DNA of 43,976 nt. It comes from an uncultured Bacillaceae bacterium. GTDB lineage: Bacteria > Bacillota > Bacilli > Bacillales > Amphibacillaceae. The notes beneath the pieces were generated by a model, which was given only the letters and a program-made list of their open reading frames with translations, was not told where the DNA came from and did no database searches. Below are positions 35,135-43,311 of this stretch, piece after piece (position 1 is the stretch's first letter; each line of letters begins with the position of its first letter). Both the position numbers and the translations under genes were made by a program. Location: positions 1 to 43,976 of the forward strand of contig CALAMD010000067.1 in NCBI GenBank assembly GCA_937925695.1, in the 5' to 3' direction.

Positions 35135-35971
35135 TTAATGTTTAACTGCACCTTCAGTAATCCCCGCAATAAATTGCCGGTTAAAGATTAAGAAAACAAT
35201 TAATATCGGGATGGTTGCCATAAATGTTCCAGCTAAAATCATTGGATAATCTACCGTATATGCCTCATGTAATGTTCTTAATGTAAGTTGAATCGTATGA
35301 ACCCGTTCATCTTTTAACACGACCAATGGCCATAAGAAGTCATTCCATGCACCCATAAAAGTAATAATCCCTAGTGTGGCATAAGCTGGTCTAATCGCAG
35401 GAATAACAATGTTCCAATAGGTTCTAAAGTGACCACACCCGTCTATTTTCGCAGCATCCAGCAAATCATCAGTAATGGCACCTGAGATATATTGCCTCAT
35501 AAAAAACACACCAAAAGCACTGACCATACCCGGGACAATTACTGCTTGTAACGTATCTACCCATCCTAATGTACTCATAATCATGAATGATGGAATCAGA
35601 CCTAGTTGTGGTGGAACCATCATCGTCGCTAATAAAAAGACAAAGAAGAAATTACGACCTTTAAACGGAATTTTGGCAAAGGCAAAACCAGCTAATGAAC
35701 AAAAGAATAGAACGAAAAATGTAATTGCCGCAGAAATAAATAACGAGTTAAAGATGGAACCGAAAAAATTCGTTCTCTCAAATACTTTCATAGCATTCTC
35801 GACAAAGGTTGATCCTGGAATAATCGCTGGTGGCATACGATTTACTTCGGAATTTGTATTAGATCCGATTACAAACATCCAATAAAAAGGGAATATAGAC
35901 ACGAGTGCGGTAATGGATAAAAAGATATAAAGAAAAAATCTTGGTAACTTTTTTTGTCCAACATTGTTCAT
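35135..35971 (-). CDS. Carbohydrate ABC permease, MalG type (xylose/xylo-oligosaccharide importer)
   Basis: A 278-residue permease with six membrane segments (FFLYIFLSITALVSIFPFYW first). The EAA loop is DAAKIDGCGHFRTYWNIVIP. It ends with the family-typical RQFIAGITEGAVK. AAGGGGG lies nine bases before the ATG at 35971. It is third in the binding protein-permease-permease order beginning at 38269, whose promoter has an XylR-like operator. The substrate is therefore probably xylose or xylo-oligosaccharides. No ATPase gene is in the cluster. Confidence 0.92.
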   Translation of the reverse strand: MNNVGQKKLPRFFLYIFLSITALVSIFPFYWMFVIGSNTNSEVNRMPPAIIPGSTFVENAMKVFERTNFFGSIFNSLFISAAITFFVLFFCSLAGFAFAKIPFKGRNFFFVFLLATMMVPPQLGLIPSFMIMSTLGWVDTLQAVIVPGMVSAFGVFFMRQYISGAITDDLLDAAKIDGCGHFRTYWNIVIPAIRPAYATLGIITFMGAWNDFLWPLVVLKDERVHTIQLTLRTLHEAYTVDYPMILAGTFMATIPILIVFLIFNRQFIAGITEGAVKH

Positions 35972-35988
35972 GTTTAAAATCCCCCTTC

Positions 35989-36918
35989 TTATGACCTAAT
36001 AATTCTCGTTAACAGCATATTAACGAGTGAAAATAGAATGATAATAAAGAACAAGATCCAGGCTACTGCGGCGGCATATCCGAATGAATACCTCGTAAAT
36101 GCTTCCTCATATAAATAAAGCGTCATCGTTAAACCTTGGTTAACAGAGCCTTTTCCAAACAATAATGGTTCGGTAAATATTTGCATGCCACCAATAGTAG
36201 ACAAAATAACGGTAAATAATATTATTGGCCTCATCATTGGTACGGTAATATATAAAAATTGTTGTCTTGTTGAAGCCCCATCTATTGTAGCTGCTTCATA
36301 AAGATCTTTAGAAATCCCTTGTAGACCAGATAAATAAATAATCGTATTATAGCCTACCCATCGCCACATAATCATCACTGAGATAGCCACTTGCGTACCA
36401 ATTCTTGTCCCACTCCAATCAATCGGGTTAAGACCAAATAGCTCGAGGAAATAGTTAATGACGCCGTAATTTGTCCCAAACATGGAGGAAAAAACAATTG
36501 CTACAGCTACAATTGAAGTAATATTAGGCATAAAAACGGCTAGCCTAAAAATACCTTTCCCTTTTAAAAACGCCATATTTAAAATAAACGCTAAAATCAA
36601 TGCCAAAATTAATTGGGGGACAGTCGACATAAACCAGATTTTAAACGTATTGGTCACTGATAACCAAAACAACGGATCATTTGTAAACAAAAGTTTGTAA
36701 TTATCAAAACCGATAAATTGTTTCTCACCTAACATACTCCAACGGTAAAATGACATAACAATCGTAAAGGCAAGGGGGAATAAACCAAAAACAGCAAAAA
36801 TAATATAGAAAGGTGAAATAAATAAGAGACCGGAAATATTATTGGATCGTTGTAAATGATAGGCCCGGTATTTCTTTTCTTTTATTTGTTCCTTTCTTTC
36901 CAAATCTATTAATCCCAT
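35989..36918 (-). CDS. Carbohydrate ABC permease, MalF/UgpA type (xylose/xylo-oligosaccharide importer)
   Basis: A 309-residue permease, partner of 35135-35971, which starts 17 bp after its stop. A basic N-terminus (ERKEQIKEKKYRAYHLQ) precedes NISGLLFISPFYIIFAVFGL, the first membrane helix. The EAA loop is EAATIDGASTRQQFLYITVP. About six segments are present. Only GGGGG, with no full GGAGG, is found upstream of the ATG at 36918, so initiation may be modest. The gene lies 88 bp after the binding-protein stop, with a perfect hairpin in the gap. Confidence 0.92.
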   Translation of the reverse strand: MGLIDLERKEQIKEKKYRAYHLQRSNNISGLLFISPFYIIFAVFGLFPLAFTIVMSFYRWSMLGEKQFIGFDNYKLLFTNDPLFWLSVTNTFKIWFMSTVPQLILALILAFILNMAFLKGKGIFRLAVFMPNITSIVAVAIVFSSMFGTNYGVINYFLELFGLNPIDWSGTRIGTQVAISVMIMWRWVGYNTIIYLSGLQGISKDLYEAATIDGASTRQQFLYITVPMMRPIILFTVILSTIGGMQIFTEPLLFGKGSVNQGLTMTLYLYEEAFTRYSFGYAAAVAWILFFIIILFSLVNMLLTRIIRS

Positions 36919-36948
36919 AATACAACCCCCATTTATTGATGTTGGGAA

Positions 36949-36983
36949 ATGATCTCAGAAACAAAATTTGTCTCTGAGATCAT
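36949..36983 (-). other. Intercistronic hairpin after the binding-protein gene
   Basis: ATGATCTCAGA (36949-36959) pairs perfectly with TCTGAGATCAT (36973-36983). There is no U-run on the minus strand, so it probably stabilises the 3' end of the binding-protein message and lowers permease expression. Confidence 0.65.
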
Positions 36984-37006
36984 CTACTTTATGAATATGA
37001 ATTTAA

Positions 37007-38269
37007 CTACTGTCGGTCAAGTTGACGTTTTACTTCTTCAACAGCTGTATTCCAAGCTTCATCAGCCTCTGCTTCACCATCAACAACAGACATGATAGCA
37101 TCACCCAAAATGTCATTAATGGTACTCGTCATTGGTGAGCGGTATACATATTCAACACGTAGGGCTGCTTCACCGAACATTGTGCCTAAGTCATCCCGGT
37201 TAAAGAAATCATCCGAGTAATTTTGTACTTCCTCATTGTCATAGATCGATGGTGTTGCTGGGAAATTACCGTGCATCTTAAAGATCTCTAATTGTTGCTC
37301 TGGTGCTAATAACCATGAGATAAAGTCATAGGCTTCCTGAGGGTAGTCACTTTGTGCTGGTACTGTCAACAATGATCCACCCCAGTTTCCAGATGCCTCT
37401 GGAATTTGGGTAACATTCCAAAGTCCTGCCGTATCTGGTGCATTATCTTTAATTTGTTGCAACATCCAAGGGGGTAAAAAGACCGTTGCAAAATCACCTC
37501 TAGCTAAGGCTGCACCCCATTCTGTCGTCTCACGATCAATTCCTGCTTGGACGTCTAAGTTATTAATCGTAATATCCCAAGCTTTTAAGATTTGCTCACT
37601 ACTTTCAAGAATTAAATTACCGTCATCGTCAAAGTATTGAGCTTCTGCTTGTTCCCTAATAACTCTGAATAAATCTGGTCCAGCATTATACATGTGACTA
37701 TCGGTTGCTTGCGTTAACTGTCTACCTGCTTCAATATAGGCATCCCACGTCGATAATAATTGGGCAACTTCATCAGGATCAGTTGGTAATCCTGCTTGCT
37801 CAAAGATGTCCATTCGATAAGCCATCGCCATTGGACCAACATCTGTTGGTATTCCTAACACAAAGCCTTCTTCATTTGTGGCTTCTCGCCATCTCCATTC
37901 GAGATAGTCACCAGCAATATCATTGGCACCATACTCTGCTAAATCATGGAATTGCTGGCTATTTTCCTTAAAACGTTCAATATAATCGGATTCAACAATC
38001 GCTATATCAGGCGCACCTGATCCGGCTGCTAATGCAGTGATTAAATTATTATGATGGTCACTGTATTCTGCATCTTGAATCTTAATCTTGATGTTAGGGT
38101 TATCTTCTTGATATTTTTCTATTTGTTCTTCTAACCCTGTTCCTGAGAACAACCACATGGTTAATTCTATTTCGTCAGATTTGCCGCCTGATTTCCCAGC
38201 ACAAGCAACAAGTGCAACTGACATACAAAGCAACAATACTAAATACCCCAATCTCTTCAACACCAACAT
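37007..38269 (-). CDS. Sugar ABC transporter substrate-binding lipoprotein (xylose regulon)
   Basis: A 420-residue family-1 binding protein. The signal peptide ends with lipobox LVAC (Cys23), then AGKSGGKSD. The mature domain starts IELTMWLFSGTGLEEQIEKYQ, with APDIAIVESDYIERF and the late SWLLAPEQQLEIFKMHGNFPA typical of the family. It delivers sugar to the two permeases downstream. GGGAGG is only three bases before the ATG at 38269, so initiation may instead be at the in-frame GTG 6 bp later (spacing nine). Its promoter overlaps an XylR-like operator and it is divergent from xylR. Confidence 0.92.
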   Translation of the reverse strand: MLVLKRLGYLVLLLCMSVALVACAGKSGGKSDEIELTMWLFSGTGLEEQIEKYQEDNPNIKIKIQDAEYSDHHNNLITALAAGSGAPDIAIVESDYIERFKENSQQFHDLAEYGANDIAGDYLEWRWREATNEEGFVLGIPTDVGPMAMAYRMDIFEQAGLPTDPDEVAQLLSTWDAYIEAGRQLTQATDSHMYNAGPDLFRVIREQAEAQYFDDDGNLILESSEQILKAWDITINNLDVQAGIDRETTEWGAALARGDFATVFLPPWMLQQIKDNAPDTAGLWNVTQIPEASGNWGGSLLTVPAQSDYPQEAYDFISWLLAPEQQLEIFKMHGNFPATPSIYDNEEVQNYSDDFFNRDDLGTMFGEAALRVEYVYRSPMTSTINDILGDAIMSVVDGEAEADEAWNTAVEEVKRQLDRQ

Positions 38270-38326
38270 CGACCTCCCTAATAAGGAAAAATTTAATCTT
38301 TATGCAACCGCGTCACCCAATATATG

Positions 38327-38391
38327 GCGAAGCGTTTACATTTGGTTTCATTATACATGCACTAACTTCGTTTGTCTACTGGACGAATAAA
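38327..38391 (-). promoter_or_regulatory. Importer promoter with XylR-like operator and cre-like site
   Basis: On the minus strand -35 TAGACA (38378-38373), a 17-bp spacer and TATAAT (38355-38350) form a strong promoter. A 25-bp operator-like block at 38367-38391 covers the -35 and shares the core GTTTGTCTA with the xylA operator. TGTAAACGCTTCGC (38340-38327) has a perfect left cre half-site just past the start site. The layout copies the xylA promoter. The rest of the 301-bp gap to xylR shows only a weak candidate plus-strand promoter (TTGTTT at 38442, TATTCT at 38465). Confidence 0.72.
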
Positions 38392-38570
38392 GAAATTTAA
38401 TTTAATTGGGAATTTTCCAAAAATATAGATGGCAATTAGACTTGTTTTATCTGAGAATTATCTTTATTCTTTTAAAGAACGAACAATTATGGTATTTTAT
38501 TAAGAAAATGCTTTAAAGTTCATTCATAACTTATCTATCATAGTAATCTAGGACTTAAAATAGAAAAGAG

Positions 38571-39782
38571 ATGAATCAAATGAAAATCAGCTCAAATCAA
38601 ACGTGGAATCAACATGTTGTCAAAGAGGGAAATAAAGCGCTTGTATTAGAAACGATTCAAAATCACTCGCCCATTTCTCGAGCATCCATTGCTAATCAAA
38701 CGGGATTAAACAAAGGGACTGTATCATCTTTGGTAAGTGAATTAATAGATGACCATTTAATCTATGAATCTGGCCCCGGTAAATCAAGTGGCGGGCGAAG
38801 ACCAGTTATGCTCTTGTTTAATAAAGTTGCTGGTTATACAATCGGTATTGATTTAGGGGTTAATTACATACTTGGTGTACTGACAAATTTAAATGGTGAA
38901 ATTTGCGAAGAAAGATTTGTTAAATTTACCGATCTTACATATCAGGAAATATTGAAAAAACTATATTACATGATTGATTATTTAACCGCTAAAGCACCAT
39001 CAAGCCCCTATGGTATTGTCGGCATTGGTGTTGGAGTACCGGGTGTCGTTGATAAACAAGGCAACATTCTTCTAGCGCCGAATCTCGGCTGGAAAAACAT
39101 TAACTTGCATGATGCGCTTAAAAACAAGTACGAAACCCCTGTCATTATTGAAAATGAAGCAAATGCCGGTGCATATGGTGAAAAAATTTTTGGTGCAGGT
39201 GTTAATGACCAAGATATCATTTATATCAGTGCTGGTATTGGAATCGGTGTTGGTTTGATATTAAATGGTTCGCTCTATCAAGGCCAGCATGGTTTTTCTG
39301 GTGAATTAGGACATATGACAATTAAAGTTGATGGTGAGAAATGCCGTTGTGGCAACAATGGATGTTGGGAGTTATATGCATCTGAACAAGCGCTAATCAA
39401 CCAAGCTGAACAGTTGGGATTATCTTTACCAACTTCAAGGGAATATTCTTTAGAACATTTATGTAAACTAGCTGAACAGGGAGATGAAGACACGTTAAAG
39501 TTGTTTAACCAAATTGGTGAATACTTAGGAGTAGGGATTAATAATATTGTAAATACATTCAATCCTGAACTCGTGATTATCGGTAATCGGATGGCAAAGA
39601 CGAGAGAATGGATTGAAACAGCTCTTAATGAAAAGGTAAAGCGCCAATCTTTATCCTTTCAACAAAACGATTTAAGAATTACTTTTTCAAAGCTATCAAC
39701 TTATTCTACTGCATTAGGTGTTGCAGCATTTTCAATTCGTCGCTTTCTAAGAGGAAGCATTCAACAAAAAGTTGTTGTTTAA
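38571..39782 (+). CDS. xylR: Xylose repressor, ROK family
   Basis: A 403-residue ROK-family repressor that releases xyl operators when xylose is bound. The N-terminal winged helix-turn-helix is present (SRASIANQTGLNKGTVSSLV). The ROK kinase-like fold follows: IGIDLGVNYILGVLTN, GVGVPGVVD, IENEANAGAYGE, GELGHMTI and the zinc motif CRCGNNGCWE. It begins NQTWNQHVVKEGNKALVLETI, as Bacillus XylR proteins do. The start is either the ATG at 38571 or that at 38580; AGAGATGA before the second gives it slightly better spacing. It is divergent from the importer it is predicted to control and about 4.4 kb from xylA. Confidence 0.93.
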   Translation: MNQMKISSNQTWNQHVVKEGNKALVLETIQNHSPISRASIANQTGLNKGTVSSLVSELIDDHLIYESGPGKSSGGRRPVMLLFNKVAGYTIGIDLGVNYILGVLTNLNGEICEERFVKFTDLTYQEILKKLYYMIDYLTAKAPSSPYGIVGIGVGVPGVVDKQGNILLAPNLGWKNINLHDALKNKYETPVIIENEANAGAYGEKIFGAGVNDQDIIYISAGIGIGVGLILNGSLYQGQHGFSGELGHMTIKVDGEKCRCGNNGCWELYASEQALINQAEQLGLSLPTSREYSLEHLCKLAEQGDEDTLKLFNQIGEYLGVGINNIVNTFNPELVIIGNRMAKTREWIETALNEKVKRQSLSFQQNDLRITFSKLSTYSTALGVAAFSIRRFLRGSIQQKVVV

Positions 39783-39787
39783 CGATC

Positions 39788-39819
39788 GGTTAGTGGGACC
39801 AAGCCCACTAACCTTTTTT
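39788..39819 (+). terminator. Terminator of xylR
   Basis: GGTTAGTGGG (39788-39797) pairs perfectly with CCCACTAACC (39804-39813) around a 6-nt loop, followed by six Ts. It lies five bases past the xylR stop. Confidence 0.93.
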
Positions 39820-39862
39820 AATTTATTGGCATCACTAGTTTGTATGAGCATTATTTATCCCT

Positions 39863-40711
39863 TTAGACACCTGAATAGGCTAAAAATCCTCCATCTACCG
39901 GAACGGTAATCCCCGTAACGAAACTAGAGGCATTTTCATCGACTAACCAGAGTAACGTTCCTAACAAATCCTCTGGCTTGCCAAATCGTTTCATTGGTGT
40001 TTGGGACATGATTTTATGAGATCTCTCTGTCAAGGAGCCATCTTCATTCGTCAATAGTTGGCGGTTTTGTTCGGTTAGGAAAAAACCAGGTGCAATTGCA
40101 TTCACACGAATACCCACATCAGCAAAATGAACGGCTAGCCATTGCGTAATGTTATTAATCCCAGCTTTGGCAGCACTATATGCAGGCACTTTTGTCATTG
40201 GTGAATAGGCACTCATTGAAGAAATATTGATGATCGTTGCACCTTTTTTATTGATCATTTTATTAGAAAAAATTTGCGTTGGAATAATTGTACCTAATAA
40301 GTTCAAATTTAATACAAATTGAAAACCTTCTGCCGTCATATCAAAAAACGTTTGTAGTCCTTCTTGGTCTATATCCTCTAGTTGTAATGTTTCCTTTGTC
40401 GTTGTTCCTTCAGGATGATTACCGCCAGCGCCATTGATTAAAATATCACAGTCGCCAAGTTCCTCAGAAACAATTTTTTCAGCTGCTTTTACGCTTTCTA
40501 CATCTAAAACATCACAGGAGACAGCAATTGCTGTTCCTCCAGCATTTACAATATCTTCTTTTACTGCTTCACCTTTACTTAATGTGCGATTTAGAATAGC
40601 AACTTTTGCGCCTTGTCTGCCTAATTCCCGTGCCATCGCACCGCATAAGACACCACTACCACCTGTAATCACTACAACTTTGTCTTTAATACTTTCGTGT
40701 ATTGGCAACAT
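39863..40711 (-). CDS. uxuB: D-fructuronate reductase / D-mannonate oxidoreductase, SDR type
   Basis: A 282-residue short-chain dehydrogenase that reduces D-fructuronate to D-mannonate in glucuronate catabolism (the B. subtilis YjmF/UxuB type). The nucleotide-binding motif is ITGGSGVLCGAMARELG, with NGAGGNHPEGTTT, the serine in NISSMSAYSP and the catalytic YSAAK. It ends VDGGFLAYSGV. The ATG at 40711 (MLPIHESIKDK) is chosen: GGGAGG lies nine bases upstream and the length then matches the family. The open frame runs back to 40876, but that part is inside uxuA. It overlaps the uxuA end by 26 bp, so the two are coupled. Confidence 0.92.
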   Translation of the reverse strand: MLPIHESIKDKVVVITGGSGVLCGAMARELGRQGAKVAILNRTLSKGEAVKEDIVNAGGTAIAVSCDVLDVESVKAAEKIVSEELGDCDILINGAGGNHPEGTTTKETLQLEDIDQEGLQTFFDMTAEGFQFVLNLNLLGTIIPTQIFSNKMINKKGATIINISSMSAYSPMTKVPAYSAAKAGINNITQWLAVHFADVGIRVNAIAPGFFLTEQNRQLLTNEDGSLTERSHKIMSQTPMKRFGKPEDLLGTLLWLVDENASSFVTGITVPVDGGFLAYSGV

Positions 40712-41789
40712 TTTCATACTCCTCCCTATCTCTATCTCGTTGTAGAGTATCCCATATTCCCCATAAATACATAATCCCCATCCCCCGATCATAGAGGCCA
40801 TAACCTGGACGACATTCTTCATCCCAAATATGGCGACCATGATCAGGGCGAACATAGCCAGTAAAGTTGACCTCATGGTACGCTTTTACAATTGCATAAA
40901 TATCGACTGTCCCATCTGAAGTTCGGTGGGATGTTTCGATGAAACTACCATTATCATAAACAAGCACATTACGAATATGAGCAAAATGAATGCGATCCGC
41001 AAACTCTCTAATTATTTCAGGAATATCAATGTTTGGATTAGAGCCTAATGAACCACTACATAATGTTAAACCGTTGTTTGGATGATCAACCAGATTTAAT
41101 AATCTTTGGATGTTTTCTTTATGCGTAATGATCCTTGGTAAACCAAACACAGACCAAGGTGGATCATCCGGATGAATCGCCATTTTAATACCATGTTCTG
41201 CAGCAACGGGAATGACTCTTTCTAAAAAGTACTGCAAATTATCCCATAAGTCCTCTTCTGTTACATTTTCATATTGTTTAAATAAATCGGTTAAATAGGC
41301 TAAACGTTCAGGTTCCCAACCCGGCATGGTAAAATCGTTATCATGGGAAATCATTTTTACTAGATTATTTGGATCCATATTCTCAAGCATTTGTCTGTCA
41401 TAATACATCGCCGTTGATCCATCAGGTAGGGCTTTAAATAAATCCGTACGAATCCAATCAAATACAGGCATAAAATTGTAACATATTACTTTCACACCTA
41501 CAGTAGCCAAATTTTTTATCGTTTGCAAATAATTTTCGATATATTTATCCCTAGTAGGCAGACCTAACTTAATGTCTTCATGGACATTGACACTTTCTAC
41601 AACATCAATGTGAAATCCTGCTTCATCGGCCTGTTGTTTTACTTTTCTAATGTCTTCTAACGGCCAAACTTCCCCCGCAGGTAAATGATGAAGCGCCCAA
41701 ACAATCCCCTCTACCCCCGGAATTTGCTTGATATGTTTTAATGAAATTGTATCGTTATCTTCTCCGAACCAACGAAAAACCATTTTCAT
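40686..41789 (-). CDS. uxuA: D-mannonate dehydratase
   Basis: A 367-residue TIM-barrel dehydratase converting D-mannonate to 2-keto-3-deoxygluconate, using a divalent metal. The start MVFRWFGEDNDTISL is typical. Likely metal-site residues are in MAIHPDDPPWS, LTLCSGSLGSN, HFAHIRNV and YVRPDHGRHIWDE. Length agrees with Bacillus UxuA (about 360). GAGGGGTGG lies upstream of the ATG at 41789. With uxuB it handles glucuronic acid cut from glucuronoxylan. The D-tagaturonate predicted from L-galactose would need UxaB and UxaA, which are not in this window. Confidence 0.95.
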   Translation of the reverse strand: MKMVFRWFGEDNDTISLKHIKQIPGVEGIVWALHHLPAGEVWPLEDIRKVKQQADEAGFHIDVVESVNVHEDIKLGLPTRDKYIENYLQTIKNLATVGVKVICYNFMPVFDWIRTDLFKALPDGSTAMYYDRQMLENMDPNNLVKMISHDNDFTMPGWEPERLAYLTDLFKQYENVTEEDLWDNLQYFLERVIPVAAEHGIKMAIHPDDPPWSVFGLPRIITHKENIQRLLNLVDHPNNGLTLCSGSLGSNPNIDIPEIIREFADRIHFAHIRNVLVYDNGSFIETSHRTSDGTVDIYAIVKAYHEVNFTGYVRPDHGRHIWDEECRPGYGLYDRGMGIMYLWGIWDTLQRDRDREEYENVANTRKY

Positions 41790-42185
41790 GATGATGCATC
41801 CACCCCTCTAATTGCTAATACCTGTTTAATTGGTGTATTTGTTGATAGATGATTTGACGCTACCCTCTTGTCAACATACTTCTCATTCAACTTAGCCTAT
41901 GCTCAGTTTACATTAACTGTGGATAAATTTCCTAGCTATATGTAGGCCTAGTTAAGTTAGGAATGAAAGTATCTTGATACTCAGTTCTCAGTTTCATCAT
42001 AGAATCATAGTTAAGAAGCTTATTGGAGATGAGATATTAAATCAGGGTATATTGTTGATGAATGAGCATTTATTGTAGTGATATGTTCCAATTGCATTTT
42101 CAATGTTCGATGTTTTAAACAACAGAATAAAAGTATTATCTCGTTTAATATCATCACAGTACATTTGTGGTCTCTATGTAATTAG
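41790..42185. other. Intergenic region upstream of uxuA, no gene seen
   Basis: About 400 bases without a supported ORF. On the minus strand a perfect -35 TTGACA lies at 41874-41869, but no good -10 follows at 16-18 bp. The palindrome AGTATCTTGATACT (41968-41981) and the inverted repeat CAGTT/AACTG (41904-41919) could be operators for a uronate regulator. No known RNA family is recognised. Confidence 0.4.
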
Positions 42186-42229
42186 AAAAATTCACTCCGT
42201 CATCGGCAACTAGTTGCACTGGAGTGAAT
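42186..42229 (-). terminator. Terminator downstream of the GH10 xylanase gene
   Basis: ATTCACTCC (42190-42198) pairs with GGAGTGAAT (42221-42229), with an inner palindrome GCAACTAGTTGC (42206-42217). The minus strand continues TTTTTCTAATT, a clear U-run, and the site is 22 bp past the xylanase stop. Confidence 0.85.
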
Positions 42230-42250
42230 ATGTTCTAAGGTTATATCAAA

Positions 42251-43258
42251 TTAAAAATCTACAATCTTCCAGAATGAATCTTTAGGTTGATGTTTTTCAT
42301 CGAATACGAAAGGCCAATTCTTTCTACCTCTAACTGGGAAATCATCTAGCCAAGTATAATCATCGGCTACACCCCAAAATGTGATGGAATCAATTACATC
42401 AGAGTATTCTCGGAAAATCTTGAAAAATCCTTCATATCGTTCCGCTTGTAGGGCTAACATTTCTTCAGTTGGCTCGGTTAAATCTGTTCGACGATCACCA
42501 AATTCAAAGACTGATACATCCATTTCTGTGATATGGATTCTCAAGCCTAAAGATGCATATTTTTCTATAGCTTGTTTAATTAAATCATTAGACGGATCAT
42601 AGAGGTTCCAATGGGCTTGTAGACCAACGCCATGAATAGGAATATCGCGATCTATGAGTCCTTTAACAAGTTTGTAAATTTTATCCCGCTTTAATGGGTG
42701 GGATTCATTATAATCGTTATAAAATAATTGGGCATCTGGATCGGCTTCATGAGCGAATTTAAACGCTTGATCAATAAAGTCGTCCCCAATGATTTCTGTC
42801 CATGGTGATTTTCTTAATAATTCTTCACCTTCATCAGCAATGACTTCATTCGTAACGTCCCAGCAATATATTTTGCCTCGGTATCTTTCCATCACTGTAT
42901 GAATATGTGTTTTCATACGTTCTAACAATGTTTCACGATCTACAGGTGTTCCGTCCTTATTTACAAACAACCAGTCTGAATTTTGATTATGCCAAACTAA
43001 TGTATGTCCGCGAACCTTCATGTTGTTTTCTTGTGCATAATTAACGAGCTGATCCGTATACTCAAAATTAAATTTACCTTCTTCTGGTTGTAATGCTTCA
43101 AACTTCATTTCATTTTCAGCGGTAATACTATTAAAATGCTTGGTCAATAATTCATCGTAATTCTTATAGTTTGGCGCGACAGCAGCACCTATATCGAAAT
43201 AATCTTGATAAACTTCTTTTAGTGAAGGGATATTACGTTTTTCTATATCTTTAACCAT
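42251..43258 (-). CDS. xynA2: Intracellular GH10 endo-1,4-beta-xylanase
   Basis: A 335-residue family 10 xylanase with no signal peptide, like the intracellular xylanases of Geobacillus that cut imported (methylglucuronosyl) xylo-oligosaccharides. Acid/base E138 lies in WDVTNEVI and nucleophile E245 in IHITEMDVS. The subsite residues of ITAENEMKFE, HTLVWHNQ and FWGVADDYTWL are present. AGGAGG lies 13 bases before the ATG at 43258; the spacing is long, but no nearer start is in frame because a stop intervenes. It follows an ABC permease gene by 53 bp, suggesting a shared operon that starts outside the window. Confidence 0.93.
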   Translation of the reverse strand: MVKDIEKRNIPSLKEVYQDYFDIGAAVAPNYKNYDELLTKHFNSITAENEMKFEALQPEEGKFNFEYTDQLVNYAQENNMKVRGHTLVWHNQNSDWLFVNKDGTPVDRETLLERMKTHIHTVMERYRGKIYCWDVTNEVIADEGEELLRKSPWTEIIGDDFIDQAFKFAHEADPDAQLFYNDYNESHPLKRDKIYKLVKGLIDRDIPIHGVGLQAHWNLYDPSNDLIKQAIEKYASLGLRIHITEMDVSVFEFGDRRTDLTEPTEEMLALQAERYEGFFKIFREYSDVIDSITFWGVADDYTWLDDFPVRGRKNWPFVFDEKHQPKDSFWKIVDF

Positions 43259-43311
43259 CTATATCATGTTCCTCCTAAAATGCATTTATCAAATACCTCA
43301 GCATAAAATGA

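Noticed and set aside
35475..35885. A 136-codon open frame on the plus strand inside the importer permease
   Set aside because: It is antisense to a clear permease with conserved motifs, has no ribosome site and no recognisable domain.
39863..40711. A generic sugar-alcohol dehydrogenase call for the SDR
   Set aside because: Overlap with uxuA and the NGAGGNHP motif point to the UxuB fructuronate reductase type.
40712..40876. A hydrophobic 55-residue N-terminal extension of UxuB
   Set aside because: It is an out-of-frame reading of the uxuA 3' end. GGGAGG at nine bases supports the start at 40711.
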